From contig NC_134031.1 in the NCBI RefSeq assembly GCF_964204645.1, forward strand, positions 1,364,001 to 1,428,000: a stretch of DNA of 64,000 bases, in the 5' to 3' direction. Below the pieces are notes generated by a model that saw only the letters and a list, made by a program, of their open reading frames with translations, did no database searches and was not told where the DNA came from. Of this stretch, positions 49,050 to 60,717 are shown in pieces. The position numbers and the translations under genes were made by a program. Source of the stretch: Tubulanus polymorphus. Lineage: Eukaryota > Nemertea > Palaeonemertea > Tubulaniformes > Tubulanidae. How positions within the stretch are numbered: the first letter of the stretch is position 1; the number at the start of each line of letters is the position of its first letter.

Positions 49050-49340
49050 TGGGAGGTTAGATGAGTTGAAGTGTTCTGATGTTTTAGTTAGACGAATGGG
49101 AATAGTGAAGATGAGAGAACAAATCACTGTTCAATCACAGGATGAAGTAATGCAGTAATCTGTACTCTGTATCTGTACACAATGTTACATGTATCTGTAA
49201 CGGTTCAGTCAGTCCGAAATCTACAGCAAAATTGTGAACACATTTAATTGTGGTGAAGGAACATCATAGATCACAGTTGTTGACAGTTGTTGTTAACTGT
49301 TATTGACACCAGTTTCTGATTGATTGAAAACTTTGAGATG
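49050..49340 (-). repeat. Right arm of long inverted repeat
   Basis: Reverse complement of 44290-44577 with substitutions and a few small indels. Identity decays outward past about 49290. It adjoins the G-rich array directly. Confidence 0.85.
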
Positions 49341-49379
49341 TTACTTGTTGCTCTGTTGTTACTGAGTATTGTTTCTTTT

Positions 49380-49539
49380 TCTTTTCAGAATGAAATAAAC
49401 GCAATAGAATCAACTATGTAAAAGGTTAAGTTCAAAGCTAATGATGAATTTCTCTACAGAATTCTCAGGAGTTTTTGTCGAGGATTTGATTTATTTTCAA
49501 ACTAAAAACTGCTGTTTTACTCTCATTTCAGAAAACACA

Positions 49540-49580
<41 letters not shown>

Positions 49581-51850
49581 GGTAAAACCTGTTTGGAAAT
49601 ATATCATCAGTATTCATTATCTATCTGTTTATTTTTCATATCACAGCAGTTTGAGGTGAGTTTTCAATCATTTTAAATCCTGATCGAAGTGGAAATTATC
49701 AACGACATATGTTTTTCATACATATTTTCAGCGGACAGAGCGTTGGAGGTTTTAGCACCCAACAGCCGACCTCAAATACGGTTAGCTTAAAAACATTGAG
49801 GAAAATGGTGAGAGATGGTTTGAAACTGCTCTTATTTCATTACAACTTCATGTAATTTATGCTTCTCTACATTTGTATTTTAGGGGCCAAAATGATGGTT
49901 AACCATTGCAAATCTGCAAACAGTAAACCTTGCATTCTACAAATTAAACAGAAGTCAGAAGTGGTTAGTTTTCTATCGATTTATTGCTGTAATTTGTGGT
50001 GTTGTATGTAAGTAATTTTCTCTACATAATTCAACCTGGTTCTTGCTTGTTATACAACTGTATGCTTCAATAATCTATGTTTTAATTTTTTCAGGGAATC
50101 ATCAGTGCTCTTAACTTTATGACATTATGGCTCTTGGAAGTGAAGTCCAGCTAGAAATGGAAATAGTCTGCATGGTCAAAATGGTACGAAACTAATCCGA
50201 TAGTCCGGTGAGTTTTTCATCACTCCATGTGCTCTAATTTGATAATAACCTAGCAATATATTATTCTATTCGGTATTTTTATATTTCATTCTCTCAAAAG
50301 CATTGAAAGAAGTGCTGCTGCTGCATCCCGTATCAAAATCTCTTCCTCGGGAAATATCGTGGACAATTTGCTACAATTCCCGGTAATCGAAACAGGTAAG
50401 AAGAATAGTTAATTCCAGAAAAGCAGACGTGTATGTCATGTTTCTTAATAACACTTATCTATTTCTCGTTACAGAATGAAATCCACATAGAACCAGAATT
50501 TACAGCTCATAAGACCCGAGTTCAGAGTAAACCTCAAACGTATTGCTAGATCCTCCTCACATGCATGCTAGTAATTCTGCAAACAAGTGAGACGAAAGCT
50601 GTGAGCTTCAATCTGAAACAGATCTCATTTCATAACAACTGAGCTGACAATTCATAGCATTTCTGCATTTGTATTTTAGGAGCCAAAATAAGCGGAACCT
50701 TAGACAGAATCTGTTACAAGTCTGGAAATGGTGAGTTTTGCTCTAATTTGATAATAACCTAGCAATATATTATTCTATACAGTATTTTTATGTGTCATTC
50801 TCTCAAAAGCTTTGTAAGAAGTGCTGCATGCTGCTGCATCACCTATCAAAATCTCTTCCTCGGGAAATATCGTGGACAATTTGCTACAATGATCAAAACA
50901 GGTAAGAAAAATAGTAATTTTCAGAATACCGGTAGCAGATATACATGTGATATATCTTTATTTAACTAATCAATTCTTTCTCTTGACAGAATAAAGTTCA
51001 CTTTAATTTACAGCTCCAGAAATCTACAGTAAGACCTGGTTCAAAGTTCACCTCGAACATATCGCTAGATTTAACTCACACGTAGCCTAACAATTCTGCA
51101 AACAAGTGAGATGAAAAGCTGTGAGCTTCAATCTGAAACAGCTCTTATTTCATAACAACTTAACTGACAATTTCTAACGTCAATTCATTTGTATTTTAGG
51201 AGCCGAAATAAGCGGACCCCTGACAGATTCACTGAAGATTTGTTAATGATGGACATTGCTTTAGATCCTCGAAACAAGCACCGGTAAATATCTCTGCAGA
51301 TTCCAGTCTCTATAAGACTTGCTCTGTTTCACTGTGAATGTATGAAGTCATTTCCTGTTAAAAAGCTTTGTCTTTTATAACCATCCAGTTCAACACTATG
51401 ATGATGAATAAGTTCTGAGCTGGAAACAGTCAACTATTTGAAATCATTCCACTAGAATTAAACACCATGGAATTACAGATAAGGTGAATTTTCAATCACT
51501 TTTTTTCTGCTCAAAGTTAGAATTATCACATCATAATTATACAACTTTTGTATTTTAGGGACCAAAATGAAGCTGGACCTTTCCAATCTGCAAACAGTGA
51601 ACATTGCGTTCTACAAATCTTTCAAAGATTGAATAATGGTGTTTAATTATTTGGAGTTCTATACGGTAACTATAAAACTCTTATGAAATTCCCACTTGAC
51701 TGCTAATTCAATCCAACATTTTCGATGTAATATTTGCAGACGCAAGTTTTCACTATTCTAGGACAAAGTGGGGACCAATCGCCATTTGACAGGGACACGG
51801 ACCAAGACGCCATCTACCTTGAGATTAAAATTGCAGAAGTCTGAAGTAAT
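49380..51850 (+). other. Duplicated exon-like modules; candidate noncoding transcript
   Basis: Blocks with splice-site-like borders recur: a TTTGTATTTTAG acceptor followed by GGNNCAAAATNA near 49875, 50676, 51194 and 51552; an (A)CAG acceptor followed by AATGAAAT or AATAAAGT near 49388, 50474 and 50990; and a block with CCTCGGGAAATATCGTGGAC then AACAGGTAAG at 50310-50400 and 50820-50905. The period is about 510 bp. Frames inside are short and not conserved between copies, so a protein is unlikely. A spliced noncoding RNA, or the remains of an exon-duplicated gene, are both possible. An AATAAA at about 53152 could end it. Confidence 0.35.
49546..49579 (+). repeat. CAG trinucleotide run
   Basis: About eleven CAG units, interrupted once (CACCAG) at the left. 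It lies in a short frame (49441-49659) without protein resemblance. Confidence 0.9.
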
Positions 51851-52109
51851 TGGCAGTATATTGAAGTTTTAAGACAAATGAAAATTTTTATATTGTGCCT
51901 GCAGTTTTAAAGTTTAAAGCCAAATGAAAATTTGTATATTGTGCTGGCCAGTGCGGACCTACTGTTGTTCTGTTTGTAATGGTTTCATTGATAGCGAATC
52001 ATGTATCCATAAAAACAATGGATTCATCCCCTGATCCGTCTCGCAATGCTGTGACGTCATTTTGCTGTAGAAATAAGCTGTTCACTAACTCAGGCGTAGA
52101 AATAGATGA

Positions 52110-52430
52110 TTAAAACCCGCTATATACAAATTTAAAAGATTAGACACGTAATTTATTTATCAAGAATCGGAATCAAATAAAACTCAAGTAAATGAAGAAA
52201 TAACTAGAACAACCTATGCACAAAATAACAAAACCTCTCAACCTGAAGCACTTAACATCCCCGCTCTACTTTTTCAATTCACCTTTTCTTCCTATTCCCC
52301 CCCCCCCTGTTTTAGTTATTTCTTCACATCTGACAATGGTCTCTAGAGAGACTCCAAAACATTGTGTCTTTTAATTCTTTTAAATTTGTACAGTGGATTT
52401 TCTTGTTATTTTGATTTTTATTGAAAATTT
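52110..52430. repeat. Foldback repeat related to 36572-36785
   Basis: Starts CTATATACAAATTTAAAAG and ends AATTTGTACAGTGG with inner arms GAAGAAATAACTA and TTAGTTATTTCTTC. It shares AACATTGTGTCTTTT with the copy in the TSP1 gene. A C9 run lies near 52300. Confidence 0.6.
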
Positions 52431-54024
52431 AAATTGAAGATTAACGATGAGCTTTCTGAGATGGATCAAGGGCATGAGATATTTTACACACTCCAAATAA
52501 TTGCATTAATTTGTAATAGCTTCTACCTCAGAATCCGGTTCCACTGTTCTGGACGTGTTTGTATAAATTTGTGTTAATAACCAGCTTAATTCGTTTTTTT
52601 TCTACGAATTAGACATTATACGGATTATAATTAATTCGTATTGTCTATGAATTATGTATAATTCGTAGAATTATCGATTTATCTGTTAATTTGTATCAAC
52701 TATGAATAAAAACCAGCTAAAAATTGTTTCCATTGGCATTAGCATTGGAACAAACTCGCTGCCACGGCCATTCATTGTTCAGACTTGACTGACAAGTAAT
52801 TGATAAGCTTGCCAATCAGTGCCAGCAGGTGGAACAATGGGATGGAATTACGCGTCGTATTTTCTTTAGTTTTTAAGAAAATGGACCGTGGATACGGCTA
52901 CGATTTACGAATTACGAAGTACGAATTAACCGATGGAAATTGAAGTGAATAACGAATTAAGAAATCGGGCATTTCATTTTTGTACGAATTAGGTAGTTAT
53001 ACGAATTAACCGTCGACGAATTAAGCGAGGTTGCCCTATTGTAAATTGACTGTGGGACTAGGTATAAGCCCATGAAAGTTGACAAATATTGACAGGTTTA
53101 CTTTTATCATGGGACTTTATTTTGTATGAACTGTTGTAATCGTGTTATTTGAAATAAAAACATATTTTCTCTGTTGTTCCATTTATGATTACAGACGCCA
53201 GCAGTTTCATAGACTCTGCGTCACGTACATGATAACCTACATCCCATAGGTTCAGTTTCATAATTAAAAAATATTCATTGATCAGGCAAATTGAAATTGA
53301 ATCGACTTATTAAGTGTTTAAGAAACAAAAAACCAAACATTGATTCCTCTATGTAAGTGAAACCGGGTCCACTCGATCCGTTTAACAAATATAGTTTAAC
53401 TGAATCCTGAATAAATATAGGAGTTTGTGAAACTGGACCTTGCAGGGAATGAAATACTCTGTACTCGCGGTGTGTGTGTATGAAACTGCTGGCTGATTGA
53501 AACTCCCGCATCAGTGACCAAATCCTGCCCGGGGTACGGCAAGCTTCATAAGTATGCTATTAACTCCTTTATCAATTTAAGACTACTTCATTAAGAGTTA
53601 GTACTACTTGTGAAACTCGACCCTGGTATGCGAGAGTTTTGAAAAGTCTTCCTTTGCCGATGCGAACGTTTTAATTCAGCCCGGCGTGCTCGGGGCGACC
53701 TAATCTAATCGGCTCACAAAAACGTTTTGCAGCCTGTCCCAGAGTTCCGATATCGCTCCCGATCTCGCTTCAGTCTGAAAAATCGGCTTTCCCTTCATCC
53801 GTGCGTGAGTTTTTCAAAAGCAAAATGGGTGATTTGATGTTATGCAGTACCGGATAGAGTTCGATCATATGCTAAATAAAGAAATTTTCATATCATTGCT
53901 TTTTTGTCTTTCAACCTTCGGAAAATAGACTTGAATCGTGCCCTGGCACGTTGTGATTGTGATACGATATATGTGACTGGTTGCCTGTCCCGAAGATATA
54001 CCGGTAACCAGTCTACGATTCCAA

Positions 54025-54260
54025 AGGCCAACCCTAGAATTTGCACGATTCACAACCAGGCCAACCCTAGGATTTCCTCGATTCACAAACAGGCCAACCC
54101 TAGAGCTTCCATGATTCACAACCAGGCCAACCCTAGGATTTCCACGATTCACAATCAGGCCAACCCTAGGATTTTCACGATTCACAACCAGGCCAACCCT
54201 AGGATTTCCTCGATTCACAACCAGGCCAACCATAGAGCTTCCATGATTCACAACTAGGCC
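54025..54260. repeat. 33-bp minisatellite, about 7 copies (copy 2 of 2 loci)
   Basis: Same 33-bp unit and orientation as the array at 41430-41825, about 12.2 kb away, with extra variants (TAGAGCTTCCATGATTC in two units). Flanking sequences of the two arrays do not look alike. Confidence 0.93.
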
Positions 54261-54887
54261 AAACAAGCGCAAACAAGGGTGGGTATGGTTCAACCTTGTC
54301 CTCTTACACCGGCAAAATTGGTCCTAAAGAAGTCAAGAGTTAAGGATAGGAAAGTAAGTCAGAAAAAACAATTTCGTTTCATTTTCACCTTATCTGAGTA
54401 AGGCCGGACCGGAACTAAATTACTTGTAATCTGATTGATGCAGTTTGCTTTGTTTTTGTCGACAGCAACAACCCCCAGTCCAAAAATCAATAAACACCAT
54501 TTCAAGCGTCAACGAATCTTATATTCTTCATGAATAAAAATACATTATGATATAAAATAGGATGGGACTTCATTAAAATCTCGAATATCAAATAGAATAT
54601 ATTATCTATTAAATGAGTACATTGTATATAATAACATATTGTAGCACAGCACCATTTAGAAAGATCACAAACTCTACACGATAAACATTGGGGTGGTTTT
54701 ACAATTGCTGACTAATTATCAAAAATTTTATTTCAATATAACTAGAAATATTAAACAAATAGGAAGTTAAAACTTATCTTAAACATTACAAAATAAAATT
54801 GTTCACAAATAATCACAGTTTTTATGGTATAGCCTAATTGAGACATTCTCCCGGTGTCAAAAATTAATTTCATGTACGTACAGTAGC

Positions 54888-57800
54888 TTATTTTGGAGAA
54901 AAGTTCAAATAATCTTCGAGCCATTTGTTTGCAGTGACTCGTTTTTCGGGTTGCGATTTCCACGAGTCTAACATCAATCGTTTCCACTCGCGCACAACCG
55001 ATTCATTGCTCCTGTCAGCAGCTATCGATTGTAAATCGGGTCGATTGGTTTCGACGTATTTCAGAAAGTCGTTTACGGTTTTTGGCGATTTAGGAGACGT
55101 CAATTCAGCGTCGTAAGCTCGATCACCGGTCCACATTTCCCACATCATCAGCCCGATCGCGTACATATCAGCCGCTGCGTGATATTCCCCAATTCGGAGC
55201 ACTTCGGGGGCAATATATCGATATGGTGTTGGGTCGTCTTTTGAAATATCCGGCAACTTTCGATGATTCGAAGAGAAATTGACCAATTTGATCATGTTGT
55301 CTTCAACAACCTGAAAATAACAAAGAATCTAATATTTCATCGAACAGACACCGAGACCCAGTCGTTCCGTATTTGTGAATAAAAACCCAAGATCACAACA
55401 TGGAAAATTAACGTATCTTATAATCTTAACTCAAAGTTTACTCTACAGCTTTGGAATCTGATTCAGAATTCAGGGTAAAACTTTAACTGACAACTGTTGA
55501 ACTGGATCCTCATTTAGGTCACCACATTTTTATAAAATAAGTTTAAACCTTATGACTCTTTAAATACTGATTTGTCTTGAATGAGTAAACTCAGGCAAAA
55601 GGCATTCTATATTTCAAGGGCATCTTTGAGTACCAGTAAAATTGTGGATTGACAAAATATCCTTTCTGGAGCAGAGCATTCAAGTAGTCTAGTACGTAGT
55701 CATAGTTCACGAAACAAGGTAGGGGAAACGTATATTGTCTGGTATTCAGACAAGGTGTATTTAACATACAGAGGAACCTCATAACAATGAACTTCTGGCG
55801 ACCTGAAAAATGTTTGTTTAGTTTTAGGACGAAATTCTGTGTTTGTATCCAAGGCCATTAACTATTGAGTAAGTCATAGCGCGTCTTACCGCAACTGTGT
55901 CGAGAGACAGGTCAAAATGTGTCATTTTCTTGTCATGCAGATATCGAAGGCCTTCGACGATTTGTCTGATGATTGAATTGATCTCACAGATTTTTGATGT
56001 CACGTCGTCGATGGTTGGTATCAATGAGATCATGTTGTATTCGCGCAGCGCGTACAGAATCGGGTCCAAAATAAAATGCATCGAATCATTGTCGACCTGC
56101 ACTATACCGTAGAACTTCACTAATCGACTGTTACACTGGTATCTACAAAACAGAATTGAATACCTTTAAATCAATTGAAAATTTTAAACGATATAGACTC
56201 TTATTGCAACTTGGTTTCCATAGACAAACGAATGTCAAAGGCAATTGATGAAAAAAAACACACAAAAAGAAGTACAACTATAAGATAATTTTGATGCGGA
56301 GCTATTTTCAAAAGCAGATTTATTTTGGAAGAGTTATGCTACTTTTAATGCGGTATGGTCAATTTTAGGATGAATGGCTTTAGTTCTCTAGAACTAGTTC
56401 ATCTGCAGTGCAATGTTTCAACCTTAGAGTCAGAATTTGAAAACAGCGGAACTGGATTCCGATCTGCATTACCTGAATATGAAAAGATACAAACCCATGA
56501 GCGTATGTCATTTCTTCATCTAAATAACAATTCATATCTTCAGGCGAAATTGGTTTTTTGTAGCTACGAATGGAAACTCGATCTGCGCCTCGTATGGAAC
56601 CATCGCAAATATCAGCGAGCAAATTCTTCATTACTTTTCTTTCACTCATAACAACATCGCTGTTGAAATACTTATGTATGCTGTTAGTTCGCTGGCTGCT
56701 GCAGGTTGACATTAAACTGAACAATTCAAAATGATAAAGTCGATTTCGAATTGTCACAATGCTATTTTTTAGACCAGGATACAAGGCAAGATCTCCTTCT
56801 TTACCCGTGCCTTTTAGTAGAATATCAATCTGTCTTTTGTCTGCTTCTATCAGTTCTGGAATTACGTCTTCCAGGTCAGTCACCATTTCAACTGCCGGTT
56901 TGAGAATATCTTGCACGTGGTCTTTCAGAGCATTCTTGCAAAAATCTTTCAACGACATTTTCATAACCTTTGAGATGAATTCTTTCGGATTTTCCTGATA
57001 GCGAACTAACATTATTTCAAAGTTCATCGCTTGTACTTGTTCTTGGATGTACAAAATGCCGTAATACATCAAACCCGGTAAACCTAAAATAAGGGCAGCC
57101 GGTGCCCATATTGGCACTGTAAGTCCAACAGCGACTTTCCTCGCTGTAGTCTTAACGCTCGAATCAACCATGTCGATGATCGCTCGCGAGACTCTTTGAG
57201 TTTGTGGACGCACAGATTTTGAAGGGTCAGCAGACGTCGTATCAACAGCATGAGTTTCCAAAACGGTTGAAATCCTATCGAGTTTCAGTAGAATATCACC
57301 GTACATTTTATTATATCTTTCAACGACTTCAGGACAAACTCGAGCAAATCTTTTCTCCTTTGATTCCCAATCGTTTATGTGACGTTTCAACTCTTTAGCG
57401 AATATTTGTTTCAGAGTTTTTTGAAAAGTGTCCACTCCTTGAATTTGTGAATTCATCCCGTCGTTGCAGCAAGAAGTACAAATATCTTCAACAACTTCAT
57501 CTGTAAATCAAAGATTTCATAAATCACCCTTGATTACCGTAAACTAAAAACATTTCTGTATGATATGCGATTTACCTTTCAGCAAAAACGCTTTTAAATC
57601 TTTGGAAATCATTTTTACTTCATCTTCGACATATTTTCTGAGTGATTTCATTTGTTTCTCTGAATATTCACTGAGTTTTTTAATGCTCGCGCGCGAATCT
57701 TCCAGCAGCCGTTTGTTATCCTCGGCCGATTTGTGGCATTTATTCATATTTCCGCTGATTTGACGAAATAACCGTTTCACAAAACTTTGAATCCAGCTAG

Positions 57801-60717
57801 ATAAAAAAGAATTCATATCTTTCAATCGCTGATCTATGAATCATGGAATTTATTTGTTCATAGAAAATCATCATCTCTGCTCTATGCTGTAAATTAATCA
57901 AAATGAAATAAAGTAGATTCCAGTCACATGGGATCTTTTTGAACCATATAAATTATCCCAACTTGAGAGCGAAAGCAGAGTTGGATGTTATATAATTCAG
58001 GGTCAGAAAAATAATATCTGACCCTAGTTGAACAGTTATCTCAAAGATAATTATTTTACTCGAACGATCATCTCTGAGTCAAACAGTTATCTTCACGAGT
58101 TAAAAAGTCTCGAAGTTCATCGGATCCAACTTGAGAGTTATCTGTTTAAATTAAGATTTGATACTTACCAATAGGAATATGTTAGTTTATTCTCAAGTCC
58201 GTTAGGAATTAAACGCTTTATTCCATCAAGCAGTGCTATGAATTCTGGAGTCATACAGCCACCAAGCTCTTTAGGATATGCATTTTCAGCTAATTCAGCT
58301 TCTAAAGCGCTGAAGGGAATCACTTGTTCATCTTGTAAACCGGTCCAAACTTTTGCCAGCTTTTTCCTGACTTTTGACAAAACCATTTCGCGATCGGCCA
58401 ACTTAACCTGAAAAAAAACCCTGATCTTACGAATTCACGTTAAACGACTTTTGTAGATGAACATTTGAATTTTCTGACTCACCAGATCCCATTGATTACA
58501 CACAAATATCGCGCTTTGAGGTAAAAACATTCTGCGATCATCTAATGACTTGAGTTCAGTAACTTTATGAAGTAAACTGACGAGCTGTAAACAATTCAAT
58601 TTCATATGATCACAAGTTTGATTAAAAAGTTTGACGGAATCGTTTGAAATGCTATGTTCAGCATATCTTACAATTTCATCATTCTCAGGTTGATGCTAGA
58701 GAACATTTTATCAACAACATGGACAGTAGATCTTCAACCCTAACAAGGTGAGTACCGACAGTAGCAGAGGCGCAAGTCATACTCCCTTAAATGCATTATG
58801 GGTTTAAGGCTTCACTGATCAGAGTTAAATAAGCTTACGCAATTCATGGCTCTTTATATTTTGAAGGACACTAGAAAATTTGTTTAACTAATTTGTTTTA
58901 GATTTCATCACTTACTCGATCTTCTTGAACTCCCAGTCTATTAGTAACATTCACTACGTAAAGGAAAGCAGACGCATTCACGAGTTCATCGATGACCATA
59001 TTAGTAAGACCAGGAACATCACCAATACCAGGACTATCTACTATCGTAATACCATCCTATGAAATACACAAGATATAAGGAGGAACCTTAAGAATGGGAA
59101 GATGACTATTAGGGTACAGTCAAAATATTGAATGAATTCTGCTCAATTCTTTAGATTTTACATTATCATTACAACACCGACTCATAGAGTGTTTCATCAA
59201 AATTGGTCTAGGGTTGGTGTCTCTAGTATCTTAACCTTACCTCCAAAAAATCATTATTCAAATATATGACCACTCTAGCGTAACGACCTCTATCGCTGTT
59301 TTCACCCTTGCGTTGTATATATTCAGCGAGATCCTCGGTGAAATCCGGACCGTCGCTCAGTAATACCTTGTCTCCTTCTCCAGGCCACGGAAAAACCTCA
59401 GCGTAGCGTTCATCAGTTTGAGATTTTGTGATTTCACAGATTGTGAATGTGTTGCTCTCGAAGTTTGATGGAAGCATGACTTCTCCGAGTAAACTATTCA
59501 GCAGCATAGTTTTACCGGCGACTAGTTCTCCTACAACATCAATTATATTCATATCAACATTAGGCTAAACAAAGATGATACCTTGTTTCTCCGCAGCAGC
59601 TGGGTCTGGCGGGTGTGTTATGGTAAAATTGATCACAATCTTTTAAGTAATGTACAGGGTAGATAGGCGGCCGGACAGGGTCAAGTTTTAAGCTCAGCAG
59701 AGCGTGAGAAACAAGGTATCAATTTTTTTCAGTCTTATTTGGCTATTTGTTCCAATGTTATTGTCCAAACCAAAACTATTAACATCTTTGTCTAAAGCAG
59801 AACATCAAGTTAAGAAATCAATCTTTTGCCCAAACACCCTTCGGTATCAGTAAATAGGCCTAGTACCAAACAAATAGTGGTTGCAGCAATAAGATCAGCA
59901 TACCGGCGATTAGAATTCTGAAATTGGTTTTTTCTAATTTAGCGATGTGTTCATCGATCAATGACATGAAGTTAGGAACGATTTCTTCCATCTCTACGTA
60001 AAGTCGATCGTCCTGACTCTGAACATCAATCATCAAATCCTTCAAATTTTCCAATGATGACTTCAATTCATTGCAACTTCGCTCATAATTCCTCGCTAAA
60101 TCTGTGAACACCTCGGCTGGCTGAAAAAAAATCAATACTTGGACCTGACTGCAGTGAACTGATATAAATCTCAGTGTAGAGTTAACGAATAAAACCCACA
60201 GTTACTTCTGTAAATAACAGTTTATTGCCTTACAGTTTCGAGGTTAAAACTAAACCTCATCTTCAGAGGAAAAAAAAAATCAAATTTTTTGTTTAAAACT
60301 AAACCTCATCTTCGGAGAAAAAGAAAATTACATTTTTTCTTCGACCTCTGAAGATGAGGTTTAGTTTAAACATCGAAACTGTAAGGAAATAAACTGTTTG
60401 TACGAATCTACTGTGGGTTTTTATTCGTTATACTTGGACCTGTTTCTGTATCGATAGCTGCAAGTATTGTCCTAATTAAGGCACTTATCTTTAAAACTGT
60501 CTTGAAAAAATGTAGACGTAAAATTACAAACCTCTCTCCTTTCATGTAGTTGTGTGTAATTATTTTTGTAGTAGTAAATACGTAGACAACGTTTCAATCC
60601 TTCCAGGTCCGTAGCTTGTTTATAGTTCGGTACAGATTTAGCGCGGCACAAATTACGCGCTTCGAAAGCGTTCAACTTTTCGATTCGCTCCAATGAAAGC
60701 TCCGTCTGCATTTCCAT
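54888..60717 (-). CDS. Dynamin-like GTPase fused to a C-terminal pseudokinase, 10 exons
   Basis: Predicted 1025-residue protein. Exons: 60717-60532, 60120-59904, 59530-59241, 59056-58916, 58584-58483, 58407-58169, 57796-57576, 57500-56495, 56142-55890, 55310-54888. The GTPase has P-loop GELVAGKT (135-142), G3 DSPG (238-241) and G4 NQWD (308-311), as in dynamin/mitofusin-type GTPases. A coiled-coil-like stalk and a hydrophobic stretch (about 588-617, GLTVPIWAPAALILGLPGLM) follow. The kinase fold at the end keeps APE (919-921) but lacks key residues: VSIR in place of VAIK (about 774-777), HFD in place of HRD (876-878), Thr883 for the Asn of the catalytic loop, NFS in place of DFG (896-898). AATAAA on this strand lies at 54732. 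It resembles DSTYK-like/GTPase-kinase proteins of invertebrates; the role is unknown. Confidence 0.86.
55311..55889 (-). other. Intron 9 of the GTPase-pseudokinase with a cryptic open frame
   Basis: The intron between the catalytic-loop exon and the NFS exon contains, on the coding strand, a TTTTTCAG acceptor followed by an open stretch of about 70 codons (to 55591) with no recognisable family. It could be a poison or alternative last exon, or chance. Confidence 0.25.
58169..59904 (-). other. GTPase domain exons of the GTPase-pseudokinase
   Basis: The P-loop is built across the exon 2/exon 3 junction (59904/59530). Residues after it, SNFESNTFTICEI, fit the switch I position with a conserved Thr. 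VDSPGIGDVPGLTNMVIDEL is the G3 region and AIFVCNQWDL the G4 region. All three nucleotide-contact motifs look intact, so GTP binding is plausible, unlike phosphotransfer by the kinase end. Confidence 0.85.
60148..60429. mobile_element. Foldback retroposon-like element with 13-bp flanking direct repeats
   Basis: Direct repeats ATACTTGGACCTG occur at 60135-60147 and 60430-60442. About 36 bp after the left one the inverted arms begin (TAACGAATAAAACCCACAG at about 60183; CTGTGGGTTTTTATTCGTTA at the right end). CTCTGAAGATGAGGTT / AACCTCGAAAC hairpins occur on the - strand (60269-60236) and in diverged form on the + strand (60346-60382). The layout equals that of the 11.8-kb element although the arm sequence differs. 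It lies in intron 1 of the GTPase-pseudokinase. Confidence 0.65.

Larger units (their letters stand above)
40690..54887. other. 14-kb interval without a supported protein gene
   Basis: Holds the TSP1-gene promoter side (40690 to about 41000), 33-bp minisatellites at 41430-41825 and 54025-54260, a roughly 57-bp array at 43690-44040, G-rich arrays at 44580-44960 and 48540-49045 inside inverted arms, a 40-bp array at 46640-47170, exon-like duplicated modules at 49380-51850, and the foldback repeat at 52110-52430. 41900-43350 and 53200-54000 look like unique non-coding DNA, with a short ATCAAT microsatellite at 42210-42232. Long frames in this interval all come from the tandem arrays. Confidence 0.6.

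Noticed and set aside
48441-49127. Proline-rich 228-codon frame and its glycine-rich mirror
   Set aside because: Explained by G-rich tandem units; composition is that of the array.
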